From assembly GCF_014649775.1 (NCBI RefSeq), contig NZ_BMTR01000001.1, forward strand, positions 786,870 to 850,869: a stretch of 64,000 bases of DNA, in the 5' to 3' direction. Positions 15,548-24,485 of this stretch are shown here, piece after piece. Each line of letters opens with the position of its first letter. Position 1 is the stretch's first letter. Both the position numbers and the translations under genes were made by a program. Source of the DNA: Streptomyces longisporoflavus (GTDB taxonomy: Bacteria > Actinomycetota > Actinomycetes > Streptomycetales > Streptomycetaceae). A model generated the notes under the pieces. It did not search any database. It had not been told where the DNA came from and worked only from the letters and a program-made list of their open reading frames with translations.

Positions 15548-18337
15548 ATGCCATACCCCCGCCTACGCCCCGTCCGCCACGCAAGACCGGCCGCCGCCCT
15601 CGCGCTGGTCGCCGCCCTGGCCGGCGTCGGTCTCGGCCCTGCCGCCACCCCGGCGGCGGCAGCCAACATCCCGGTAGGCTCCGGCAGTTACTCCGACACC
15701 CGCCCCGCGGGAGCCTCCGGGCCCACGACCAACACCGGCACCCCGGTGACCCCCAAGGTCACCTCGGCCGCCAAGGGCAAGCCGGTCCCCACCAACGACT
15801 GGTGGTCCTCCCTGGCCTTCCAGCGGTACGGCGACAACCCGTACTCCACCCCGATGTACGGACACCCGCTCACCTACCAGGCCGTCTCCGGAGGCCTGGA
15901 GGTCGGCTACCCCACCACGTCCGCGGTCGTCGGCGACGGCCGCCAGTACGAGTACGCGCACAAGCGCGATCTCACCCTCGGCCTGAGCGGCCTCAACTCC
16001 GCGGACACCAAAGCCGACGCCTGGTCCGACTGGACCGTCACCCCCTACTGGTCGGACGGCAGCCGCACCCTGCGCACCACCATCGGCCACGGCCTGCCCT
16101 ACGTCTACGCCAAGGGGTCGGGCGGCAACGCCCAGATCACCACCGCCGGTGCGCCGAGCGTCTTCGCGGACCAGGGCAACGTACTCGGCATCACGATCGC
16201 GGGCCACCACTACGCCCTCTTCGCCCCCGGCGGCAGCGACTGGACGGTCTCGGGCTCCACGATCACTGCCGGCCTGGGCGCCAAGGACTACTTCTCCCTG
16301 GCCGTGCTCCCGTCGACCGACGCGCTCGCCACGTACAAGAAGTACGCCTACAGCTTCGTGACCGGATCCAAGGCGTCCTGGTCCTCCGCGGCAGGCTCGG
16401 TCAAGGCGGACTACACCCTCACCACCCAGGCGCAGGAGGGCAGCGAGACCGGCACGCTCCAGGCCCTCTACCGCCACCAGTGGCTGCACACGAGCGACGC
16501 GCTGACCTCCTACACCTACAAGTCGCCGCGCGGCACGATGAAGGTCCGCGAGGGCACATCCTTCACCACCACCCAGAAGTCCTCGTCCGTCCTGCCCGCC
16601 CTGCCCAAGTCCTCGGGCGTGGACCGGGCGCGTCTGAAGACCTACCTCGACGACGTGGCGAACGCCTCCGACCCGTTCTCGGGCGCCACCGACACCTACT
16701 GGACGGGCAAGGCCCTCGGCCGGCTCGCCCAACTCGTCCCGGTCGCCGAGCAGATCGGCGAGACCGGTACCCGCGACAAACTCCTCGGTCTGCTCAAGGG
16801 CCGCCTCCAGGAGTGGTTCACCGCAGGCGGGGCGAGTGAGTTCTCGTACGACAAGGACTGGAAGACCCTGACCGGCTACCCGGCGTCGTACGGCAGCGAC
16901 ACCGAACTCAACGACCACCACTTCCACTACAGCTACTACGTCTACGCGGCGGCGATCGTCGCCCAGTACGACCAGGCCTGGGCCGCCGACTCGGCGTGGG
17001 GCGGCATGGTCAAGACGCTCATCAAGGACGCCGTCAACCCCGCACGCGGCGACTCGGCCTTCCCCTTCCTGCGCGGCTTCGACGTCTACGCGGGCCACAG
17101 CTGGGCCTCGGGGCACCAGGGCTTCGCCGCGGGCAACAACCAGGAGTCCTCCTCGGAGTCGACCAACCTCAGCGCGGCCCTCGTGCTGTGGGGTTCGGCC
17201 ACCGACAACGCCGAACTCCGCGACCTGGGCGCCTACTTGCTGACCACCGAGTCGGAGGCGATCGCCCAGTACTGGTTCGACGCCGACGAGCAGGTCTTCC
17301 CCTCCGGGTTCGGCCATGACACGGCCGGCATGGTGTGGGGGAGCGGCGCGGCGTACGCGACGTGGTGGACGGCCAATCCGGAGGAGATCCACGGCATCAA
17401 CGCCCTGCCCATAACCGGCGGCTCACTGCACCTGTCCGGGCACAAGGCCGCGATCCGGCGCAATCTCGCCGAGATGGTCCGGGAGAACGGCGGCCCGGCC
17501 GTCGAATGGCGCGACATCCTCTGGGAATTCGAATCGCTGGCCGACCCGGCCGCGGCCAAGTCCAAGTGGGACGCGGGCAACGCCGGTTATACGCCCGAGC
17601 AGGGAGAGTCCAAGGCGCACACCTACCACTGGATCAACACCCTGGACACGCTCGGCGCCCCCGATACGACCGTCACGGGCGACATCCCGACCTCGGCGGT
17701 CTTCACCAAGGGCACGACACGCACTTACGCGGCGCACAACTTCGGCGCCTCGCCGCGCACGGTCACCTTCTCCGACGGCAAGACCCTCACGGTCCCGGCC
17801 CGCTCCACGGCGACGGGCACCGGAACGGGCGGCGGCGATCCCGACCCCGACCCGCCCACGGGCAACGTCTTCCAGCTCCGCACGGGAGGAACCCTCACCA
17901 CGGCGAGCGGAGCCACGTCCGGCAGCGACACCCTCGCCTCGGCGGGCGGTGCGAACCACGACGGGACACCACACCAGCCGCAGGTCTACGAGGCGAAGAA
18001 GGTCAACGGCACCCTCTCATCGGGCAAGTCGACGACCTTCCGCCTCCAGGTGGACGCCGGAACCGCGGTCGGCCTGGGCCAGCAGGCCAGGATCAGTTAC
18101 GACCTCACCGGTGACGGCACCTTCGAGCGGACGGAGACCTACCAGTACTTCGCCACCGACCCGGTGAACGGCTGGGAGGCCTACAGCGAGGGCCGCGGCC
18201 TCAAGTCGGCGACCGGCCAACTGGGGGACCTGAAGAACGGCACGGTCCGCCTGGAGGTGTGGTCGGCGATCGGCAACGCTCCGGCCAAGCTGCGGACCGG
18301 GACGGCCGACTCGACCCTGACGATCCCCTTCGGCTGA
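15548..18337 (+). CDS. Secreted GH81 endo-beta-1,3-glucanase with C-terminal binding module
   Basis: A 929-residue secreted enzyme expected to cut beta-1,3-glucan (laminarin, fungal wall). A signal peptide covers residues 1-39 (MPYPRLRPVRHARPAAALAL to AAA-N). GH81 hallmarks follow: PVPTNDWWSSLAFQRYGDNP, PMYGHPLTYQ, ELNDHHFHYSYYVYAAA and AAGNNQESSSES. A short GTGGGDPDPDPPTG linker separates the catalytic part from a last domain of about 150 residues (NVFQLRTGGTLTTASG onward) resembling a beta-glucan-binding module such as CBM56. It has its own promoter and LacI-type operator, and a strong terminator. Confidence 0.9.
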   Translation: MPYPRLRPVRHARPAAALALVAALAGVGLGPAATPAAAANIPVGSGSYSDTRPAGASGPTTNTGTPVTPKVTSAAKGKPVPTNDWWSSLAFQRYGDNPYSTPMYGHPLTYQAVSGGLEVGYPTTSAVVGDGRQYEYAHKRDLTLGLSGLNSADTKADAWSDWTVTPYWSDGSRTLRTTIGHGLPYVYAKGSGGNAQITTAGAPSVFADQGNVLGITIAGHHYALFAPGGSDWTVSGSTITAGLGAKDYFSLAVLPSTDALATYKKYAYSFVTGSKASWSSAAGSVKADYTLTTQAQEGSETGTLQALYRHQWLHTSDALTSYTYKSPRGTMKVREGTSFTTTQKSSSVLPALPKSSGVDRARLKTYLDDVANASDPFSGATDTYWTGKALGRLAQLVPVAEQIGETGTRDKLLGLLKGRLQEWFTAGGASEFSYDKDWKTLTGYPASYGSDTELNDHHFHYSYYVYAAAIVAQYDQAWAADSAWGGMVKTLIKDAVNPARGDSAFPFLRGFDVYAGHSWASGHQGFAAGNNQESSSESTNLSAALVLWGSATDNAELRDLGAYLLTTESEAIAQYWFDADEQVFPSGFGHDTAGMVWGSGAAYATWWTANPEEIHGINALPITGGSLHLSGHKAAIRRNLAEMVRENGGPAVEWRDILWEFESLADPAAAKSKWDAGNAGYTPEQGESKAHTYHWINTLDTLGAPDTTVTGDIPTSAVFTKGTTRTYAAHNFGASPRTVTFSDGKTLTVPARSTATGTGTGGGDPDPDPPTGNVFQLRTGGTLTTASGATSGSDTLASAGGANHDGTPHQPQVYEAKKVNGTLSSGKSTTFRLQVDAGTAVGLGQQARISYDLTGDGTFERTETYQYFATDPVNGWEAYSEGRGLKSATGQLGDLKNGTVRLEVWSAIGNAPAKLRTGTADSTLTIPFG

Positions 18338-18371
18338 CCGCGGATCCGCGTCCCGGTGACGCGGGCTGCTA

Positions 18372-18402
18372 CCGCTCCCCGCCCGTGACGGGCGGGGAGC
18401 GG
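18372..18402. terminator. Bidirectional terminator between GH81 and Hsp70-like genes
   Basis: A 14-bp perfect stem, CCGCTCCCCGCCCG with CGGGCGGGGAGCGG, and a 3-base loop, placed between two convergent stops (18337 plus, 18437 minus). Confidence 0.75.
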
Positions 18403-18436
18403 AACCGTACGGGCCGTTCGGATTCCCGCATACACC

Positions 18437-20383
18437 TCACGAACGGCGGGTGCCGACCGGGTTGACGAAACGCTCGATCTCTTCGGCCCGGTCGTCCATC
18501 TGCGCGGCGATGGACTCCGCGACCTCCTCCACGAGCTTGGTGATCTCGGTCGGCTCCAGGTGTGCCGACTCCAGCACTCGCTGAAGCCGCCAGCGTGCCG
18601 CGTACTCGATTCCCGCGGCACCGCCGACGATCACGGCACCGGCCGCCGCTACCACCCCGGCGGCGGCGAGCAGCGGAGCGGCGCCCCCCTTGCGGAAGGC
18701 CTGCACCGCGCCATTCATGAGAACGCGGCCGGCCCCGTGCGCGCTTCCGGTGCTCGTCAGAATCTCCTGTGTCGTGCCAGCCGTCCACAAAACCCCGCGG
18801 ATGCGTGCCTTCATCGCGGCGCTGACGACGTTCGGCACCGTCAGGTCGAGTCGAAAGCGGTCGTCCCGTATCCCGTAGGCGCGGCAGATGTCCAGGACGA
18901 GCGGGGTCAACGAGGACTCCAGCCGCGCCCGCATCCGCCCGAACACCGCGTCGACATCGGCCATCTCGCGGATCTGCTCGTCCAGCGAGGCCGACTCGAC
19001 GTCGCTGTGCCCCGCGCCCGGGGCGACGCGCTGTCGCAGCAGACTTATCACCTCGTCGAACGATTCGAGGAGCGTGGTGCGGATTTCCCCGGTGAAGGCG
19101 GCCTGGTCTTTCAGGGCGCGGATGTCGCGCCGAAAGCGCTCCACCCCGACCCGGTGCCGGCCTGCGCTCGCCAGGCCGCGGGCCACCGTGAACGAGGGGG
19201 CCAGGTCGTTGCGCACCGCCGCGTCGGGAAATGCCTCGGCGCAAGCCTCCCGTACGACCGGCATCCGCGAGCCGCCGCCGGTCACGACGATCAGCTGAGG
19301 CCGGGACGTGCCGAGGTGCCGCTTGGCCCGGGCCAGTACGGCGCGGAGGTCGTCCGCCCAGCCTCCGGGGGCGGCGACCAACTGGGGGATCTCCACGCCG
19401 CGCAGTCGGCCGCCGCCCTTGACGATGATCGGTGCGAACCGGGTGGCGCCCCCTTGGGGGATGGTGAGGAAGTTGCCCTTGTCCGCGTCGCCGGACGAGA
19501 ACTGTGCCTCCTTGGCCCGACGGCACACCAGCCGGAGCATCTGTGCTCCGCCGGGCATCGCCAGGGCGTCGGTGAACTCCTTGTCCTCGGCGAGTTCCCT
19601 GCGGATGAGGGCGGCGAGAGCGTCATCGATCCGCCGGCAGCCGAGTGAGGCGCCCACCGGAAGATTGTTCGGTTCGAGATCGTCGACGAACGTGAAGTCC
19701 GTGGTCGAGGACCCGACATCGACGATGAGGACCTCTCGCAGTGCGTCGCGATCGACACCATTGCCCCGGGTTCCCGCGTGCCGGTCCCGGACGTGGACCA
19801 GCGCGGACTGCGACTCGGGCATGAGCCGCACGGGCACGTCGAGAGGGGCGAACTGCCTCGCATACGCCTCGACGGCGTCCACGGGCCATCCGGCGGGATG
19901 CCCCACATACACCGCGCAGTCCTCCTTGACCTCGGGACGGCGGCGGAAGAACTCGCGCAGCAGCGCCTGGGCGAACGGCACCTGTCGCGGCATGACCTGC
20001 TGCTCGGGGTCGAAGGCGGTCTTGAAGTTCACGCTGAACTGGAGACAGTCCCTGGACATCACGGCTTGTTCGCCGATCAGAAGCCGGGTGGTCTCCTCAT
20101 GATCCCCGTCATGGTCCTGGTCCCGGGTCTGGGGCTGGTTCTGCTCGTGGTCCTGTTCGTCGTTCCGGGCTTCGTCGTCGTGCTTCCCGTACTCCCACGC
20201 GATCGCCGTGATGATGCTTTTCTCTTTGGTGTCCCGTTCGAAGACCTCCGGCTCGGCCCCCGTGGTGTCCGGGTCCGTCGACAGCCAGCACAGGGCGCTC
20301 TCGCCGTCCCCGATGTCGAGTCCGATGACATGGCGGGGGCCGGGGGAGCGGAAGGGCTCCTGCGGAGAAGATGCCTGGCTCAT
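18437..20383 (-). CDS. Hsp70-like actin-fold ATPase with C-terminal membrane-like segment
   Basis: A 648-residue protein. The N-terminal half is an Hsp70/actin-fold ATPase: phosphate-1 loop HVIGLDIGDGES, phosphate-2 loop VLIVDVGSSTTDFTFV, adenosine motif LIVVTGGGSRMP. A very hydrophilic insert (Asp/Glu/Gln/His rich, about residues 65-95) interrupts the first lobe. There is no recognisable DnaK substrate-binding domain. Instead a helical region leads to a glycine/alanine hydrophobic stretch (about 565-595, LLAAAGVVAAAGAVIVGGAAG) and an amphipathic helix near the end. It is translated from the 4-bp overlap with the upstream KAP NTPase gene, so the two are probably functional partners. Substrate and role unknown. 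Confidence 0.8.
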   Translation of the reverse strand: MSQASSPQEPFRSPGPRHVIGLDIGDGESALCWLSTDPDTTGAEPEVFERDTKEKSIITAIAWEYGKHDDEARNDEQDHEQNQPQTRDQDHDGDHEETTRLLIGEQAVMSRDCLQFSVNFKTAFDPEQQVMPRQVPFAQALLREFFRRRPEVKEDCAVYVGHPAGWPVDAVEAYARQFAPLDVPVRLMPESQSALVHVRDRHAGTRGNGVDRDALREVLIVDVGSSTTDFTFVDDLEPNNLPVGASLGCRRIDDALAALIRRELAEDKEFTDALAMPGGAQMLRLVCRRAKEAQFSSGDADKGNFLTIPQGGATRFAPIIVKGGGRLRGVEIPQLVAAPGGWADDLRAVLARAKRHLGTSRPQLIVVTGGGSRMPVVREACAEAFPDAAVRNDLAPSFTVARGLASAGRHRVGVERFRRDIRALKDQAAFTGEIRTTLLESFDEVISLLRQRVAPGAGHSDVESASLDEQIREMADVDAVFGRMRARLESSLTPLVLDICRAYGIRDDRFRLDLTVPNVVSAAMKARIRGVLWTAGTTQEILTSTGSAHGAGRVLMNGAVQAFRKGGAAPLLAAAGVVAAAGAVIVGGAAGIEYAARWRLQRVLESAHLEPTEITKLVEEVAESIAAQMDDRAEEIERFVNPVGTRRS

Positions 20384-21675
20384 GACGGCTCCTCGGGTGC
20401 GGAGGGCAGGCCACCGGTCACGGTGAGGATCTCGGTGAGGAGTCTGATCTCCTGCTCGTTGGGCGGTGGCGGGAAGCCGAACCCCGCGCGGTGCGCCGAT
20501 ACATCCGCGAGGAGGCGTCGTACGCCCGGGTTTTCCAGGGCGACCGTTTCGTCCCGGCCGCCGAGTTGTGTCTTTCTGGCCTCCGCCTCGTCGAAGCGGA
20601 ACCAGATGGCGGGATCTTCCTGGAGGACGAGGAAGAAGGACGGATGCAGCATCCGTAAGGACAGCAGAACACCGGCGTGCAGCAGTCGTCGTACGGACGG
20701 CGCCTGTTGCAGTTCCAGGGTCGCGGCGGAGAGATTGAGGCCGTTGATGAATCTGCGCACCCGTCGGGGATTGGCGCCGAAGGCGGATCGGATCAGTTCC
20801 CAGAGTTCCAGGGATTCGGCCATTTCCGGGGGTCGGACCGTTGTCCGCAATTGCCGGTAGAGCGCTTCGAACGGTACGACGGGCAGGTGGTACGGGAAGT
20901 GGATCAGTTTTTCCAGGTACTGCTGGCCTCGGACGAGATCGGGTTCCTCCGCGTTGGCCTTTCGCCCGGCCGCCTCGGTGATCGCCTGTTGGTCCATCGC
21001 CAGGACGAAGACACAGGACGCCTCGCCGAGGAACAGCTTGAGGGAGTCCAGTACGGTGATGGCCGCTTCCTGCGTGCAGCGGTCGAGGTCGTCGACGAAG
21101 AGGACGAGCCGGCCGCCGTTCGTGTACCGGTGGACGACGTCCTTGAAGTCCTCCTCGAAGTGATTGACGTGGCGGTAGGCCGCGGTGTCCGTGGCAGTGA
21201 TCGACTCTTGGAAACGGTCGACGTCATCGGCCGCGAGGAAGCCGCCCGTCAGCGGGCCGGCCGCCCGTCGGGCGAGAAGCCAGGCCGCCGCCTGGCTCAA
21301 CTGCCGTACGGTGGCCAGCGTCTCGGTCAACCGCTCGCGCTTTGCTTCACCGGCCTCGCTCCGACGCCTTTCCAGATCGACGGCCATTTCGGTCAGCACG
21401 CTCTGGATGAGCGCGTGCCAGATCTCGTCCTTCTGGTCGTATTTCCAGGGGTTGAACCAGATCGTGGGAATAGCGCGCTCGCGCAGCGTGTCGCGGCAGA
21501 TATTCATGAAGCTCGACTTGCCCATGCCCCACGGGCCGAAGATGCCGACGGTGAGCGGAAGGTCCTCCGTGCCTTCCAGGGCGTCACACAGAACACGGGC
21601 ATGTGCCAGAAACCCGAAGGCATCACCGGATGCCCCGGAGATCGCATTGTCCGAGAGCAGCCCGATCTTTTCCAT
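20380..21675 (-). CDS. KAP-family P-loop NTPase
   Basis: A 431-residue P-loop ATPase. Walker A GIFGPWGMGKSS (Lys about 53), the KAP signature TIWFNPWKYDQKDEIWHALIQ, and Walker B LVLFVDDLDRCTQEAAI are clear. The insertion typical of the family lies between them (KRERLTETLATVRQLSQAAA, then RAAGPLTGGF), and FGANPRRVRRFINGLNL matches the KAP C-terminal sensor region. KAP NTPases are often membrane associated and occur in several phage-defence and cell-death contexts, but many have no known role. ATG 21675 is preferred; 21729 is an alternative. It is first gene of a two-gene unit with the Hsp70-like ATPase. Confidence 0.85.
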   Translation of the reverse strand: MEKIGLLSDNAISGASGDAFGFLAHARVLCDALEGTEDLPLTVGIFGPWGMGKSSFMNICRDTLRERAIPTIWFNPWKYDQKDEIWHALIQSVLTEMAVDLERRRSEAGEAKRERLTETLATVRQLSQAAAWLLARRAAGPLTGGFLAADDVDRFQESITATDTAAYRHVNHFEEDFKDVVHRYTNGGRLVLFVDDLDRCTQEAAITVLDSLKLFLGEASCVFVLAMDQQAITEAAGRKANAEEPDLVRGQQYLEKLIHFPYHLPVVPFEALYRQLRTTVRPPEMAESLELWELIRSAFGANPRRVRRFINGLNLSAATLELQQAPSVRRLLHAGVLLSLRMLHPSFFLVLQEDPAIWFRFDEAEARKTQLGGRDETVALENPGVRRLLADVSAHRAGFGFPPPPNEQEIRLLTEILTVTGGLPSAPEEPS

Positions 21676-21875
21676 CGCCCCATCCCCCGCATCCCCCGCA
21701 GCACTCCGACTGAGGTGCCGTTCCATCATCCTTAAACGGAGGCGACGGGGGCGGGTTCCGGCGAAAACGTCCTGCGTGCACCGGCGTACGTGGTACTGAA
21801 GCCGCGTCCCGGGGGGATCTGCCGGGAGTCCGGGTGTGTCCCGCTGCTTGCCTGCTCTTGGAGGGACCTCTAGTT

Positions 21876-21891
21876 TTAGAGAGTTCTCTAA
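21876..21891. promoter_or_regulatory. TetR-type operator upstream of the TetR gene
   Basis: TTAGAGA-GT-TCTCTAA, two perfect 7-bp arms around 2 bases, 20 bp before the regulator ATG and in the intergenic region shared with the divergent KAP gene. It fits an autoregulatory operator. Confidence 0.6.
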
Positions 21892-21910
21892 GTTCGGGGG
21901 AGGGGCGGGG

Positions 21911-22537
21911 ATGCCGGGGACCGGTGAGGGACTGCGTAAGCGGCACAAGGCGCAGCGGCGCGCGCGGATCGTGGACGCCGTGCGGGAACTCCTGCGAGAA
22001 CAACCGGAGTCGGCGGTCAGCGTCGAGCGGATCGCGGAGCGCGCGGAGGTTGCCCCGGCGACCGTGTACAACCTGATCGGGGCGCGCGAGAGGATCTGGG
22101 AGGCGCTCGCGGCCGGGTTCATGGAGGACCTGGAGCACCGCCTGGCGGGCCTTGAGGCCGGTGACCCGCACGGTGTCGTGCGTATGACGGTGCAACTGTT
22201 CGTGGACGACCCGGTGGTGTCACGCCACATGGTGCGTGCGTGGGGGCAGAGCGGCCTGGCGCTCGACCACAGCCCGCTGACCCGGCTGCGCGAGGCGATG
22301 GGGGAGGCGCAAACCCGGGGCTTGTTGCGCGCGGATGTCGACACAGGCGCACTGGCCGCCGTGGTCGGCGCCGCGTGTGTGGGCGCGCTGCACCAGTGGG
22401 TGGCCGCCCGCATCGACGACGAGCGGTTCCTGTCGCATGCGCTGTTCGCCCTGGACGTCGCACTGGCCGCGGCGGCCACGGAACCCAGCCGCGAGAAACT
22501 GCTCGCGCCCCTGCGATCCCGGAAGGCGGAGGGATGA
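21911..22537 (+). CDS. TetR-family transcriptional regulator
   Basis: A 208-residue protein with an N-terminal helix-turn-helix (RIVDAVRELLREQPESAVSV, then ERIAERAEVAPATVYNLIGARERIWEAL) and a C-terminal ligand-binding helical domain including FVDDPVVSRHMVRAWGQ. The ligand is unknown. ATG at 21911 follows GGGGGAGGGGCGGGG. Its stop overlaps the start of an alpha/beta hydrolase gene by 4 bp, so it probably regulates that gene and itself through the palindrome at 21876. Confidence 0.88.
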   Translation: MPGTGEGLRKRHKAQRRARIVDAVRELLREQPESAVSVERIAERAEVAPATVYNLIGARERIWEALAAGFMEDLEHRLAGLEAGDPHGVVRMTVQLFVDDPVVSRHMVRAWGQSGLALDHSPLTRLREAMGEAQTRGLLRADVDTGALAAVVGAACVGALHQWVAARIDDERFLSHALFALDVALAAAATEPSREKLLAPLRSRKAEG

Positions 22538-23451
22538 CCGGAGCGCGGCGGGCGGTCCGCAACTTCGTGGGCGCCGACGGGGTGGTGCTTGCGGCGGACG
22601 TGTGGGGCGAGGCGTCGTGGCCCGCTGTCGTGCTGCTGCACGGGGGAGGCCAGACACGGCATGCGTGGAGCCGCACCGGCGCTCGGCTGGCCGCGCTGGG
22701 GTGGCAGGTCATCGCCCCGGACCTGCGCGGGCACGGGGACAGCGGGTGGTCCGCCGATGGTGGCTACGATCTCGGCCTCTACGCGGACGACGTGCGGGCC
22801 CTGCTCGACAGCCTCGACAGTTTCGGCGCCCGGCCGGTGCTCGTCGGGGCCTCACTGGGCGGGTTGAGCGCGCTGCTGGCCGCAGGGGAAGCGCCGGAGG
22901 CCGCGGTGCGTGCTCTCGTACTGGTGGATGTCGCCCATCGGCCCGATTCCCGCGGGTTTCACCGGATCGCGGAGTTCATGCGCGGCGCCCCGGAGGGCTT
23001 CGCCAGTGTGGCAGAGGCGGTGGCGGCGACCCGCGCCTATCTGCCGCAGCGCTCGCGCCCTGCGGACTCCGCGGGGATGCAGAACAATCTGCGGCGCCGG
23101 GGCGATCGGTGGGTCTGGCACTGGGATCCCCGGATGCTGGACAGCTTCGAGGGGCGGATGGATCCGCCGGGCATGGCGGAGCGTCTTCTGTCGGCCGGGC
23201 GCCGCGCGGCCGTGCCGATCCTGCTCGTCCGCGGCCAGGTCAGCGACGTGGTGCCTGAAGACATCGCCGAGGAGTTCTGCGACCTGGTCCCCGGTGCGCG
23301 GCGCGTGGACGTGGCCGGGGCGGGACACATGGTGGCCGGCGACCGGAACGACCCTTTCCTCGCCGCCATCGTCCCCTTCCTGGAGGGCATCGCCCTCCTG
23401 AACAGCGGGCCGGGAGAAGGGGGAGAGGGGAAGAGGTGCGGAGGAGCGTGA
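22534..23451 (+). CDS. Alpha/beta hydrolase
   Basis: A 305-residue alpha/beta-hydrolase. Oxyanion region VVLLHGGGQTRHAW, nucleophile elbow LVGASLGGLSALL (Ser in GASLGG), acid in LVRGQVSDVV, His in GAGHMVAGDRNDPF. Similar proteins include peroxidases/esterases of broad specificity. It overlaps the TetR gene by 4 bp (ATGA), so co-transcription and regulation by it are likely. Substrate unknown. Confidence 0.85.
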   Translation: MTGARRAVRNFVGADGVVLAADVWGEASWPAVVLLHGGGQTRHAWSRTGARLAALGWQVIAPDLRGHGDSGWSADGGYDLGLYADDVRALLDSLDSFGARPVLVGASLGGLSALLAAGEAPEAAVRALVLVDVAHRPDSRGFHRIAEFMRGAPEGFASVAEAVAATRAYLPQRSRPADSAGMQNNLRRRGDRWVWHWDPRMLDSFEGRMDPPGMAERLLSAGRRAAVPILLVRGQVSDVVPEDIAEEFCDLVPGARRVDVAGAGHMVAGDRNDPFLAAIVPFLEGIALLNSGPGEGGEGKRCGGA

Positions 23452-23690
23452 TGGTCGCATCGAGTGACTGGCCGCCCATCCCTCAACCTCGACATTAGGG
23501 TGAGAGTTGGCGGCTGTCCGCCCGCCGTCGCCCTGCAGGCCGGCAAGAAGGTCCTCGACCCGCACGGGATCCTCGCCGGACGTGCTGGTGCTTATCCGGC
23601 CCTGAGTCGACCATCAACGCAGCCTTAAGGATCACGTTTCCGGGCCCGCAGCGGGCGATCAGCGCCGCACGGGCGTTTACGTTCGATCAT

Positions 23691-24446
23691 GTGAGTCTCC
23701 AAGCAGCCGCCCCAGATCCGTCCACGTACCCGGCCCTTTCCTCCTACCTGACGCGGACTTCCGCCCGTACCCCTGATCGACGGCGCCGTACGGCGTTCGG
23801 GGCGCCGCGCCCGGTGGACCGGCCGACCCACGCGGCGCCCGCGAGTGTGGCGCCCACGGCCGGCAGCGAGGAAAAGGGGCGCCACCGCGCGACCGCTACC
23901 CCACGCGGCCGGACCCGCCCGCACCCCCGTGGCCGTCATGGCGCGGCCAGGCCCAGACGGATCATCCCGCCGCTCTCGTACGGCTACGCGTCCGCAGCCC
24001 TGCTCGTCCTGACCGCCGGGCTCCTGGCCCAGTCCCACGGCCGCACGGCCCCCACCCGCCCGCAGGCCGCGCCGCCCGCGCAGCAGCCGGACACTCCCCG
24101 CCACGAGTCGTCGCCCGCCCCCGACAAGGCGCCCTCGCCCCCGGCCCCACCCACACCGCACCAGCCCCCTGCGCCGAACCCCGGACGCGGCACCCCGCCC
24201 GCTCACCCGGACCCGGCGGCCGACACCGCGGCGAGCGTGCTGCGCCCTGGCAGCACGGGCACCTCCGTGCGGAAGTTGCAGGAACAGCTGGGCCGACTGC
24301 GCCTCTACACCGGCCCCGTGGACGGCTACTACAGCCACGATGTCGCAGCCGCCGTCGCGCGCATGCAACAGGCACGCGCCATCGACGAGCCGCTCGGCGT
24401 CTACGGCCCCGGCACCCGCACCGCCATCAGCACCGCTGCCATGTAG
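23691..24446 (+). CDS. Membrane-anchored peptidoglycan-binding domain protein
   Basis: A 251-residue protein. A long basic, Arg/Pro-rich cytoplasmic part (1-92) leads to one membrane helix (SYGYASAALLVLTAGLLAQS, about 94-113), a Pro/Ala-rich extracellular linker, and a C-terminal PG_binding_1 domain (VLRPGSTGTSVRKLQEQL, then YTGPVDGYYSHDVAAAVARMQQARAI). It probably associates with the cell wall. GTG start at 23691; weak start evidence. No operon partners. Confidence 0.72.
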   Translation: MSLQAAAPDPSTYPALSSYLTRTSARTPDRRRRTAFGAPRPVDRPTHAAPASVAPTAGSEEKGRHRATATPRGRTRPHPRGRHGAARPRRIIPPLSYGYASAALLVLTAGLLAQSHGRTAPTRPQAAPPAQQPDTPRHESSPAPDKAPSPPAPPTPHQPPAPNPGRGTPPAHPDPAADTAASVLRPGSTGTSVRKLQEQLGRLRLYTGPVDGYYSHDVAAAVARMQQARAIDEPLGVYGPGTRTAISTAAM

Positions 24447-24485
24447 CCGCGGCTCCGGTGTGCGCAGAACGGCGAGCAGGGCGTG

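Noticed and set aside
15563..17392. A 609-codon minus-strand frame inside the GH81 gene
   Set aside because: GH81 motifs are unmistakable on the plus strand; the antisense frame has only low-complexity Gly/Arg/Val sequence.
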